Positions 52,512 through 59,866 of a DNA stretch of 64,000 nt are shown piece after piece. The stretch covers positions 746-64,745 of the forward strand of contig UBZM01000016.1 of NCBI GenBank assembly GCA_900470095.1, written 5' to 3'. The position numbers were made by a program, and so were the translations under genes. The notes under the pieces were generated by a model, which was not told the DNA's origin, made no database searches, and saw only the letters and a program-made list of their open reading frames with translations. This stretch comes from Hyphomicrobiales bacterium (lineage in GTDB: Bacteria > Pseudomonadota > Alphaproteobacteria > Rhizobiales > Beijerinckiaceae). Within the stretch, counting starts at the first letter, position 1; each line of letters begins with the position of its first letter.

Positions 52512-52615
52512 TGCATCGGCCCGAAAAGTGGTTTGCAGTTTTCGGGAAAGCCGACGCAACCACAAAGCGTTAGATCATCGGACCGGACACGATTTCCGGT
52601 CCGATGATCTAACGC
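52512..52615. repeat. Palindromic repeat element between the lipase gene and fliX
   Basis: Two palindromes in tandem. The first (52513-52557) has arms GCATCGGC/GCCGACGC (one mismatch) and CCCGAAAA/TTTTCGGG. The second (52567-52615) has perfect 21-base arms (starting GCGTTAGATCATCGG) around a 7-base loop. The CCCGAAAAGTGG core is known to me as a dispersed palindromic repeat in Hyphomicrobiales intergenic DNA. The second arm contains the fliX stop codon (TAG, 52609-52611). Confidence 0.75.
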
Positions 52616-53016
52616 CCGAGCTTGGCGAGCTCGACCGCCGCCCGCAGCTCGATATGAGCCAGCACATCGTCGAGGCGCGGATCATCGGTCGTCTCGCGCC
52701 GCAACGACAGCGTCGTCTTGAGGCGTTCCAGCTCGGCAATCTGGACGCGGCCGGAGAGGAGCGCAGCCTTCAGCCTGTCGAGCCCGTCGAGAAGGTCATG
52801 CCCGCGCCTGGCCTGACGCTTCTTGCGCTCCTGCGCATCGCCTTCGGCCTGGACCGCGAGCAGGAGGTCGAGCGAACCCGCATTGCTGACCGTGCTTCCC
52901 TGTGTCGCCGTCGCGGATTCGCGGCCGGGCAATGAGAACGACGCCGCGCCGGCCCGCCGCGTCTGGCTGGCCGAGCCAGCCCCGATAACGGGCGTGCGCG
53001 GGTCGATACGGATCAT
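52609..53016 (-). CDS. fliX: Flagellar assembly regulator FliX
   Basis: A 135-residue FliX. The C-terminal half has the diagnostic L-L-D-G-L-D-R-L-K-A-A-L-L-S-G and T-D-D-P-R-L-D-D-V-L-A-H-I-E-L-R-A-A-V-E-L-A-K-L; the N-terminal half is Gly/Ala/Ser-rich. In Caulobacter FliX binds FlbD and links basal-body assembly to sigma-54-dependent transcription. The ATG at 53016 is chosen; an upstream frame start has no homology. Divergent from flgI, as in Caulobacter. Its last codons lie inside a repeat palindrome. Confidence 0.88.
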   Translation of the reverse strand: MIRIDPRTPVIGAGSASQTRRAGAASFSLPGRESATATQGSTVSNAGSLDLLLAVQAEGDAQERKKRQARRGHDLLDGLDRLKAALLSGRVQIAELERLKTTLSLRRETTDDPRLDDVLAHIELRAAVELAKLGR

Positions 53017-53058
53017 GACAGCCTCGGTTGACGATGCGCCAAGCCTTGGACCCGCATG

Positions 53059-53074
53059 GTTAACAAGCGGTGAA
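53059..53074 (-). promoter_or_regulatory. CtrA-like box of fliX
   Basis: On the minus strand TTCACCGCTTGTTAAC fits TTAA-N7-TTAAC with one mismatch, 43 bases before the fliX start. Confidence 0.55.
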
Positions 53075-53077
53075 TCG

Positions 53078-53094
53078 CCCGGCAAAAACTGCCG
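53078..53094. promoter_or_regulatory. FlbD (ftr-like) enhancer palindrome
   Basis: The same 17-base CCCGGCAAAAACTGCCG as at 26792, here 93 bases upstream of the flgI sigma-54 promoter and 3 bases from the fliX CtrA box. A half-site CCGGCAGG follows at about 53098. Confidence 0.65.
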
Positions 53095-53187
53095 ATCCGG
53101 CAGGAACGACATAGCGACAACGGCAAGCGCCAGACAGAGCCAACATTACAACAGGCTGGCAAATAAGGGTTTTCAGTAAACCAGCAG

Positions 53188-53204
53188 TTGGCACGCCCCT
53201 CGCA
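53188..53204 (+). promoter_or_regulatory. Sigma-54 promoter of the flgI operon
   Basis: TTGGCACG-CCCC-TCGCA has GG and GC ten bases apart and differs from consensus at one -12 base. It is 40 bases before flgI, giving a short leader. Confidence 0.8.
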
Positions 53205-53243
53205 AGGCATGAACCACTACTGTCTCATTCACGCCGGTGCCCG

Positions 53244-54377
53244 ATGGTTCGCCTGCCCTCCCTGAAACGCCTTGTGACGCCGCTGGCCGCGCTGCTGGCT
53301 ATCGGCCTGTCCTGGGCGGCGGAACCGGCGCAGGCGCTCTCCCGCATCAAGGACCTCGCCGCCGTCGAAGGCGTGCGCAGCAACCAGATCCTCGGCTATG
53401 GCATCGTCGTCGGCCTTAACGGCACCGGCGACACGCTCAACAACACGCCGTTCACTAAGCAGTCGCTCCAGGCCATGCTGGAGCGGCTCGGCGTCAATAC
53501 CCGCGGCGCGAATATGCGCACCGCCAATGTCGCCGCCGTGATGGTGACCGCGAACCTGCCGCCCTTCGCCACCCAGGGCACGCGCCTCGATGTCACGGTC
53601 TCCGCGCTGGGTGACTCCAAATCGCTGCAGGGCGGCACGCTGCTCGCAACGCCGCTGCTCGGCGCCGATGGCGAGGTCTATGCCGTTTCGCAGGGGCCGG
53701 TCGCTATCTCGGGCTTCTCGGCCGAGGGCGACGCCGCCAAGATCACGCGCGGCGTGCCGACGGTCGGCCGCATCGCCAATGGGGGCATGGTCGAACGCGA
53801 GATCGACTTCGCGCTGAACAAGCTGAAGACGCTGCGGCTCTCGCTGCGCAACCCGGACTTCACGACAGCGCGTCGCGTCGCCGCTGCGATCAATGATTTC
53901 CTCGGTGGCGATGCGGCGGAGCCGACCGATCCCTCAACCGTCGTGCTGCAGATCCCGCCACGCTTCCAGGGCAACATGATCCGCATGCTGACCGAGATCG
54001 AGCAGTTGCGGGTCGAGCCCGACCAACTCGCCCGCATCGTCATCGACGAGCGCTCCGGCATCATCGTCATGGGCAAGGATGTCCGTGTCTCCACCGTCGC
54101 CGTCGCGCAGGGCAACCTGACGGTGACGATCAGCGAGCAGCCGGAAGTCAGCCAGCCCGAACCTTTTGCCCGCGGTCGCACCACGGTCGTGCCCCGCACC
54201 AACGTCAAGGTCGATACCGAAGGCGGCAACAAGCTCGCCCTCGTCAAGGAGAGCGTGACGCTCGCCGAGCTCGTCGACGGACTGAACGCCCTCGGAATCG
54301 GCCCGCGCGACATGATCTCCATCCTTCAGGCGATCAAGGCCGCCGGCGCCCTCCAGGCAGAAATCGAGGTGATGTAA
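53244..54377 (+). CDS. flgI: Flagellar P-ring protein FlgI
   Basis: A 377-residue FlgI with signal peptide (L-V-T-P-L-A-A-L-L-A-I-G-L-S-W-A-A-E-P-A-Q-A). Mature start R-I-K-D-L-A-A-V-E-G-V-R-S-N-Q and L-V-G-Y-G-I-V-type block (L-G-Y-G-I-V-V-G-L-N-G-T-G-D) are diagnostic. It forms the periplasmic P-ring with help from FlgA. First gene of flgI-flgJ-flbY; stop and next ATG overlap (TAATG). Confidence 0.97.
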   Translation: MVRLPSLKRLVTPLAALLAIGLSWAAEPAQALSRIKDLAAVEGVRSNQILGYGIVVGLNGTGDTLNNTPFTKQSLQAMLERLGVNTRGANMRTANVAAVMVTANLPPFATQGTRLDVTVSALGDSKSLQGGTLLATPLLGADGEVYAVSQGPVAISGFSAEGDAAKITRGVPTVGRIANGGMVEREIDFALNKLKTLRLSLRNPDFTTARRVAAAINDFLGGDAAEPTDPSTVVLQIPPRFQGNMIRMLTEIEQLRVEPDQLARIVIDERSGIIVMGKDVRVSTVAVAQGNLTVTISEQPEVSQPEPFARGRTTVVPRTNVKVDTEGGNKLALVKESVTLAELVDGLNALGIGPRDMISILQAIKAAGALQAEIEVM

Positions 54378-54745
54378 TGACCGCCGCACTCGCCCTTCCC
54401 GCTGCGAAACTGGCGCTCGGCGTTGCCGGAAGCCTCGTCAACGGCCTGGCAAACGCGCTCGATCCCGCCAAGGCGAAGGCCAAGAAGCAGGCCGACGAGT
54501 TCGAGACCGTCTTCCTCGAACAGGTCACGGACAAGCTGATGGCCTCCAGCGAGACCGAGGGGCCGCTCGGCGAGAACGGCACCGGCGGTGGCGTCTATCG
54601 CTCAATGCTGACCCAGGAATATGCCCGCAATCTGCAGCGCGCCGGTGGCATCGGCCTGTCCGATCCGATCATGCGCAGCCTGCTGCAGGTCCAGGAACAG
54701 GCCACCGCGGCGACAACGACCGGAGCTGCCCGTGTCGCTGGCTAG
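54377..54745 (+). CDS. flgJ: Rod-binding protein FlgJ (N-domain only)
   Basis: A 122-residue protein matching only the rod-cap domain of FlgJ (Q-A-D-E-F-E-T-V-F-L-E-Q-V-T-D-K-L, then Y-R-S-M-L-T-Q-E-Y-A-R). The muramidase domain of the enterobacterial protein is absent, as in alphaproteobacteria (called CheL in Caulobacter). A separate peptidoglycan hydrolase must open the wall. Overlaps flgI and the next gene. Confidence 0.9.
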   Translation: MTAALALPAAKLALGVAGSLVNGLANALDPAKAKAKKQADEFETVFLEQVTDKLMASSETEGPLGENGTGGGVYRSMLTQEYARNLQRAGGIGLSDPIMRSLLQVQEQATAATTTGAARVAG

Positions 54746-55220
54746 GCGTGTACTGGACGAACGGCCGCGCATCGCAAGCGCTCTCGAGGCGCAGGCTCTG
54801 ATCGAGGCGGTACTGGAGACGCTTGGGGCGCTGTCCCATGTCGTTGGCGAGGAAACCGAACTGGTTCGCGCCGGCAAATTGTCGGACGCGATGGAACGCG
54901 AACCGCGCAAGACCGAGCTCGCCGGCATCTATATGCGCGGTGTCGAGCAGGTGAAGCTGAACGCGGTGGCACTGGCACGCTTCGTCCCCGATCAGGTCAA
55001 GCGCCTGAAGGCCGCTCATATCGCGTTCCAGGACCTGATCGAGATCAACCAGATCGTACTTGCAACCGCGCGGGCGGTCTCGGAATCGATCGTCCGCGAT
55101 CTCGCCTCCGAGGCGAACCGCCCGATGCGAGCCGCCGGTTACGGTCCGACCGCAACTGTGGGAGCCGGCGCCTTTGTGCGACCGAACTCCGGGCCGCTCG
55201 TGATCTCCCGCAGTCTCTGA
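54732..55220 (+). CDS. FlbY/FlgN-like flagellar chaperone
   Basis: A 162-residue mostly helical protein. Helices E-A-Q-A-L-I-E-A-V-L-E-T-L-G-A-L and H-V-V-G-E-E-T-E-L-V-R-A-G-K resemble FlgN-type chaperones for hook-filament junction proteins. The order flgI-flgJ(cheL)-flbY is that of Caulobacter, supporting the FlbY assignment. The start is GTG at 54732, overlapping flgJ by 14 bases. Confidence 0.7.
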   Translation: MSLARRVLDERPRIASALEAQALIEAVLETLGALSHVVGEETELVRAGKLSDAMEREPRKTELAGIYMRGVEQVKLNAVALARFVPDQVKRLKAAHIAFQDLIEINQIVLATARAVSESIVRDLASEANRPMRAAGYGPTATVGAGAFVRPNSGPLVISRSL

Positions 55221-55434
55221 ACCGCGGGGGGAGCCAGGAGGCGACCTTCCCCCCGGGAAGCCCCGCACTAATGCGGCGGCTGCCACGTCAATCGTCAAAA
55301 TTTACCTAATCTCCTTACGGAAGATTCAATCTCCTCCGCCATTGTCGATATGATGCGAAGGGTGCGGCTTGTCCGCGCCTTCCGTACGACGGCCGCGAGG
55401 GGCGGCTGTTATCCGACTCCAGAAGGAGTGAGTG

Positions 55435-55896
55435 ATGGATTTCGGGGCCTCGACGAGGGCGACAGCGGTCGGCGCCTATCACGTGACCGCCAGAAGCGAT
55501 GCGGCGGCGACCAAGGGCAGCATCCCGGTCGAACTGCCGGCGGCGCAAACCGTCCAGTCGACAGCGGCAGGCGAAGCCGTCCATCTCGACCTGCAGGCCC
55601 GCTCTGAGCAGGCTCGGCGTGATGCCGCCGCCGCGAAGCAGAACGCGATGCTCGACGATCAGTCGACGCGCCAGCGCGAAAGAGATCTGCGCGACGTCAT
55701 TGAGCGACGCCTTGTGATCGACCCCCGCACCCGAACCGTCGTCCTTCAGAAGAAGAACAAGGCGACCGGCGAGATGATTTCGCAGCTTCCGGATGAGATG
55801 CTGCTGAGATTACGCGTTTATTCGCGGGAACTCGCCGAACGCTCCCGGCAGGCAGACGAGACCGCCGCCCGGCATTATATCGAGCGAAGCGCCTGA
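55435..55896 (+). CDS. FlaG-like flagellar protein
   Basis: A 153-residue protein. The C-terminal half (R-L-V-I-D-P-R-T-R-T-V-V-L-Q-K-K-N-K, then I-S-Q-L-P-D-E-M-L-L-R-L-R-V-Y) matches the FlaG fold; the N-terminal half is disordered and Ala/Gln-rich. FlaG proteins influence filament length. AAGGAG at 55423-55428 fits the ATG at 55435 better than the GTG at 55432. Located directly before the flagellins. Confidence 0.7.
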   Translation: MDFGASTRATAVGAYHVTARSDAAATKGSIPVELPAAQTVQSTAAGEAVHLDLQARSEQARRDAAAAKQNAMLDDQSTRQRERDLRDVIERRLVIDPRTRTVVLQKKNKATGEMISQLPDEMLLRLRVYSRELAERSRQADETAARHYIERSA

Positions 55897-55984
55897 CGCG
55901 CAGCCGCGTTTCTTCCCGTTTGCAAATCACCGCCCGCTCATGCGGGCGGTCTGCGTTTGGAGCCAGCGAAGCCTGATCAGGCTC

Positions 55985-56000
55985 TTATCGAGCACTTAAC
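55985..56000 (+). promoter_or_regulatory. CtrA-like box before flagellin 1
   Basis: TTATCGAGCACTTAAC fits TTAA-N7-TTAAC with one mismatch, 141 bases before the flagellin start. Confidence 0.4.
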
Positions 56001-56140
56001 CATGCCGCGGCTTTGCCCAATCTCGCGGCAATTCGATCGGTGAAATTTACCAGTCGTTACGGGTTGGCGACCGAGTGTCCTCCGGTCGCGGCCAGAAGGC
56101 CACGACGCCAGAAGGCACCATCCCAGAAGGGTATTCTACA

Positions 56141-57445
56141 ATGGCTACCGTTTCCGTTTCTGCCGGCGTCCGCGCCGCGCTCGGCTCGCTCGGCTCCACC
56201 AAGACCGAAGCTCAGCAGGCCCAGTACCGCCTCGCCACCGGCAAGAAGGTCAATTCGGCCGTCGATAGCCCGGTCAACTTCTTCACCGCCGCCAGCCTGA
56301 ACGATCGCGCCGGCCAGTTCACCGGTCTGCTCGACGGCATCTCCAACGGCATCCAGACGATCCAGGCAGCCTCCAAGGGCATCGACTCGATCACCAAGCT
56401 GGTTTCGTCGCTGCAGTCGACGGTCAAGCAGGCTCAGAACGAAGCCGCCGCAAACCGCCCCACGGTCGCAGGCACAGTTGCTCTGGGCAAGGCCTCTGAG
56501 GCGACAGCGACGAACAGCTCGATCCGCGACGTGGCGCTAAACAAGGTGCTTCAGGGCACTGCGGCCGATGCAACGGCGTCCTCCGGCGGCAACCTAGGTT
56601 TGGCTGCTGGTTCGACAACGATCCGCCTGACATCAGCCAGCGCGACGCCCGTTACCTATGACATCACCATTGGCGCGACGACGACCGTGCGCGACCTGGT
56701 CGAGAATATCAACAAGTCGGGTATCGCGACTGCTTCAGTCGGCAATGACGGCAAGCTTTCCGTGATCGGAACTGGTTCCGACGCCCTGTCGGTCCAGGCT
56801 GGTGCTATCGCTGGCGCACCACCTGTCTTTACGGCAGGCGCAGCAACCGAGAACGAATTGCTGTTCGGCACTGGAACTGTCACCACCGCCGTCACCAAGG
56901 CCGGCTCCTCCGCCACGCGCACCTCGCTCGTCGCGCAGTTCAACGACCTGCGCGACCAGATCGATGCGCTCGCCAAGGATTCCGGCTTCAACGGCATCAA
57001 CCTGCTTGGCGGCGACAAGCTCTCGATCACGCTGAACGAGAAGACCGGCAGCAACAAGAACAAGATCGACGTGCAGGGCGATCTGCTGACGTCGGAATCC
57101 CTGGGTATCGGCAAGGCCAACGATCTCAAGGTTTCGATCGCCGGCGAATTCAGCCTGCAGAACGACAATGACCTCGCCAAGGCAGCCGATTCTCTGACCA
57201 ACTCTCTCTCATCGCTGCGGGCCACGTCGTCTTCACTGGGCTCGAAGCTGCAGGTCGTTCAGACCCGCCAGGACTTCAGCAAGGACCTGATCAACACGCT
57301 GACCCAGGGTGCCGACAACCTCGTCCTCGCCGACACCAACGAGGAAGGCGCCAAGCTGCTCGCTCTGCAGACCCGCCAGCAGCTTTCGCAGACCGCCCTC
57401 ACCCTGTCGAACCAGGCTGACCAGGCCGTCCTGCGGATGTTCTGA
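56141..57445 (+). CDS. Flagellin 1
   Basis: A 434-residue flagellin. N-terminal D0/D1 (Q-Y-R-L-A-T-G-K-K-V-N-S-A-V-D) and C-terminal D0 (L-A-L-Q-T-R-Q-Q-L-S-Q-T-A-L) frame a central domain (about 140-290). It polymerises into the filament after export. The ATG at 56141 has an AGAAGGG site; an upstream frame start is not used. The central domain is identical in protein to that of flagellin 2, while the N-terminus differs. Terminator follows. Confidence 0.95.
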   Translation: MATVSVSAGVRAALGSLGSTKTEAQQAQYRLATGKKVNSAVDSPVNFFTAASLNDRAGQFTGLLDGISNGIQTIQAASKGIDSITKLVSSLQSTVKQAQNEAAANRPTVAGTVALGKASEATATNSSIRDVALNKVLQGTAADATASSGGNLGLAAGSTTIRLTSASATPVTYDITIGATTTVRDLVENINKSGIATASVGNDGKLSVIGTGSDALSVQAGAIAGAPPVFTAGAATENELLFGTGTVTTAVTKAGSSATRTSLVAQFNDLRDQIDALAKDSGFNGINLLGGDKLSITLNEKTGSNKNKIDVQGDLLTSESLGIGKANDLKVSIAGEFSLQNDNDLAKAADSLTNSLSSLRATSSSLGSKLQVVQTRQDFSKDLINTLTQGADNLVLADTNEEGAKLLALQTRQQLSQTALTLSNQADQAVLRMF

Positions 57446-57499
57446 TCCTTCGTCCGCAGAAGCGGGCATGCCCACAGAATGTGGGCCGAAGACAACAAG

Positions 57500-57530
57500 C
57501 GGCGGGGCGCGAGCCCCGCCGTTCTTATTT
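57500..57530 (+). terminator. Terminator of flagellin 1
   Basis: A 9-bp GC stem (57500-57508 with 57513-57521), GCGA tetraloop, then TTCTTATTT. Confidence 0.85.
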
Positions 57531-57583
57531 GCCGGCGCCCTATCGTCGCAGATCGGGCCGGCAAAGCGCCGTTTCTGGCGGAA

Positions 57584-57599
57584 TTAACGGAATATTATC
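57584..57599 (+). promoter_or_regulatory. CtrA-like box before flagellin 2
   Basis: TTAACGGAATATTATC fits TTAA-N7-TTAAC with one mismatch, 70 bases before flagellin 2; a further TTAAC follows at 57601. Confidence 0.4.
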
Positions 57600-57668
57600 C
57601 TTAACGAGGAATTGTCGGGTCCACAGCAAAACCGGAGCAGCGCAGAATCGCGCTTTCAGGGGACCACG

Positions 57669-58976
57669 ATGGCCAACACGATCCTTTCCAGCGGCGTCCG
57701 CAACAACCTCCTGACGCTTCAGCAGACGACCGCGCAGCAAAGTGTCATTCAGAATCGCCTCGCCACGGGCAAGAAGGTCAATTCGGCCATCGATAATCCG
57801 GTCAACTACTTCACTTCGTTTAATCTGAACGATCGTGGTGAGCAGTTGACGGGCTTGCTGGACGGCATTTCGAACGGCATCCAGACCATCACGGCCGCGT
57901 CCAAGGGCATCGACTCGATCACCAAGCTGGTTTCGTCGCTGCAGTCCACCGTCAAACAGGCTCAGAACGAGGCCGCTGCAAACCGTCCGACGGTCGCCGG
58001 CACATTGGCCCTCGGCAAAGCCTCTGAGGCAACCGCGACGAACAGCACGATCCGCGATGTGGCGCTAAGCAAGCTGGTTCAGGGCGCAGTATCCGATGCA
58101 ACGGCGGCTCTGCCAGGTAACGCCGGATTGGCTGCTGGTTCGACGACGATCCGCCTTACATCGGCCAGCCCGACCCCCGTCACCTACGACATCACCATTG
58201 GCGCGACGACAACCGTGCGCGACCTGGTCGAGAATATCAACAAGTCGGGTATCGCGACTGCTTCGGTCGGCAATGACGGCAAGCTGTCCGTCATTGGAAC
58301 CGGTTCGGACGCCCTGTCGGTCCAGGCTGGTGCGATCGCTGGCGCGCCACCTGTCTTCACGGCAGGCGCAGCAACCGAGAACGAATTGCTGTTCGGTACG
58401 GGCACTGTCACCACCGCCGTCACCAAGGCCGGCTCCTCTGCCACGCGCACCTCGCTGGTCCAGCAATTCAACGACCTGCGCGACCAGATCGATGCCCTCG
58501 CCAAGGACGCCAGCTTCAACGGCATCAACCTGCTCGGCGGCGACCGGCTCTCGATCACGCTGAACGAGAAGACCGGAAGCAACAAAAACAAGATCGACGT
58601 GCAGGGCGATATGTTGACAGCGGAATCGCTGGGCATCGGCAAGGCCAACAATCTCAAGGTTTCGATCGCCGGCGAGTTCAGCCTGCAGAATGACAATGAT
58701 CTCAACAAGGCGGCAGATGCCTTGACGAACGCAATCTCATCACTTCGGGCCACCTCGTCCTCTTTGGGGTCGAAGCTCGCCGTGGTGCAGACGCGTCAGG
58801 ACTTCACCAAGGAACTGGTCAACACGCTGACGATCGGCGCAGACAAGTTGGTCGCCGCCGATCCGAACGAGGAAGGCGCCAGCCTGCTCGCGCTGAACAC
58901 GCGCCAACAGCTCTCGCAGACCGCGCTCTCGCTGGCCAACCAGGCCGACCAGGGTGTGCTCCGGCTCTTCGGCTGA
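57669..58976 (+). CDS. Flagellin 2
   Basis: A 435-residue flagellin closely related to flagellin 1. The N-terminus (N-N-L-L-T-L-Q-Q-T-T-A-Q-Q-S-V-I-Q-N-R-L-A-T-G... type) and the C-terminal helix differ in many residues, but about 95 central residues are identical. The ATG at 57669 is chosen. flbT follows 52 bases downstream with no terminator, so flagellin 2, flbT and flaF may share a transcript. Confidence 0.95.
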   Translation: MANTILSSGVRNNLLTLQQTTAQQSVIQNRLATGKKVNSAIDNPVNYFTSFNLNDRGEQLTGLLDGISNGIQTITAASKGIDSITKLVSSLQSTVKQAQNEAAANRPTVAGTLALGKASEATATNSTIRDVALSKLVQGAVSDATAALPGNAGLAAGSTTIRLTSASPTPVTYDITIGATTTVRDLVENINKSGIATASVGNDGKLSVIGTGSDALSVQAGAIAGAPPVFTAGAATENELLFGTGTVTTAVTKAGSSATRTSLVQQFNDLRDQIDALAKDASFNGINLLGGDRLSITLNEKTGSNKNKIDVQGDMLTAESLGIGKANNLKVSIAGEFSLQNDNDLNKAADALTNAISSLRATSSSLGSKLAVVQTRQDFTKELVNTLTIGADKLVAADPNEEGASLLALNTRQQLSQTALSLANQADQGVLRLFG

Positions 58977-59028
58977 TCACGCCGAAGGACCGGACCTCCC
59001 CTCCCAAACGCCAGAAGGCAGGATCGTC

Positions 59029-59421
59029 ATGGCTCTCAAAGTCGAGCTCAAGCCAAACGAGCGCATCATCATCGGCCAGGTGGTGATCCGCAACGACGAG
59101 CAGCGCACCCGTTTCTTCATCGAAGGCGACGCGCCGATCCTGCGCGAGAAGGATATTCTCACCGCCGCGAGCGCCGACAGCCCGGCGAAGAAGATCTATC
59201 TCGCCATCCAGCTGATGTATCTGGCGCAGGACCCGACGCATGAGCACGAGACCTATTTCGAGCTCGTGCGCGACTTCATGAAGGCAGCGCCAAGCTCACT
59301 GCCGCATATGACCGAGATCAATAACCGCATCTTAAGCGGCGATCTGTACAAAGCACTCAAGGCAGCCAAACAGCTGATCGCCTACGAAGCGGAACTCATC
59401 GAGAATGCAACACGGGTTTAA
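59029..59421 (+). CDS. flbT: Flagellin mRNA regulator FlbT
   Basis: A 130-residue FlbT (V-E-L-K-P-N-E-R-I-I-I-G then F-F-I-E-G-D-A-P-I-L-R-E-K-D-I-L). In Caulobacter it binds the flagellin mRNA leader and limits translation until the hook is complete; in other alphaproteobacteria it can act positively. ATG at 59029, with AGAAGGCAGGA upstream. Overlaps flaF by 17 bases. Confidence 0.95.
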   Translation: MALKVELKPNERIIIGQVVIRNDEQRTRFFIEGDAPILREKDILTAASADSPAKKIYLAIQLMYLAQDPTHEHETYFELVRDFMKAAPSSLPHMTEINNRILSGDLYKALKAAKQLIAYEAELIENATRV

Positions 59422-59776
59422 CGCGTACGCCTCTGCCGCCAAGACTGCCCAGTCTGCCGTCTCCCCTCGCGAACTCGAAGCATCCCTGCTCCTGAAAGCC
59501 GCCGTCCGGCTTCAGTCGATCACCGATGATTGGCTCGGCCGTCAGCGAGAACTCGACGACGCCCTGAACTATAACCGCAAGCTCTGGACCCTGCTGGTCT
59601 CGGCCGTCATCGCCGAGGACAACCCGTTGCCGGTCGAGATCAAGCGCAATATCCTGGGCCTCGCCAATTTCATCTTCAACCAGACCTTTCGCATTGCCGC
59701 TAGTCCGACACCGGAATCCTTGACCGTGCTGATCGGGATCAACCGCGACATAGCTGCCGGCCTGCGCGGACGCTGA
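59405..59776 (+). CDS. flaF: Flagellin synthesis regulator FlaF
   Basis: A 123-residue FlaF (A-Y-A-S-A-A-K-T-A, L-D-D-A-L-N-Y-N-R-K-L-W-T-L and L-A-N-F-I-F-N-Q-T). It works with and against FlbT in flagellin translation and secretion. A bidirectional terminator follows. Confidence 0.95.
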   Translation: MQHGFNAYASAAKTAQSAVSPRELEASLLLKAAVRLQSITDDWLGRQRELDDALNYNRKLWTLLVSAVIAEDNPLPVEIKRNILGLANFIFNQTFRIAASPTPESLTVLIGINRDIAAGLRGR

Positions 59777-59809
59777 TCCGCCGGCGCGCCAGGCATCAGC
59801 CGAAACCCC

Positions 59810-59848
59810 AAACGAAAACGGCGCCAGATTCGGGCGCCGTTTTCGTTT
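59810..59848. terminator. Bidirectional terminator between flaF and flgL
   Basis: Perfect 16-bp arms (59810-59825 with 59833-59848), AAACGAAAACGGCGCC and complement, 7-base loop. The AT-rich outer parts give T-runs on both strands for two convergent operons. Confidence 0.92.
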
Positions 59849-59866
59849 CTGCTTCGCCTCGATGAT

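Noticed and set aside
57528..57565. TTTGCCGGC/GCCGGCAAA inverted repeat before flagellin 2 as an FlbD site
   Set aside because: Spacing and core differ from the two identical FlbD-like palindromes, and no sigma-54 promoter is nearby.
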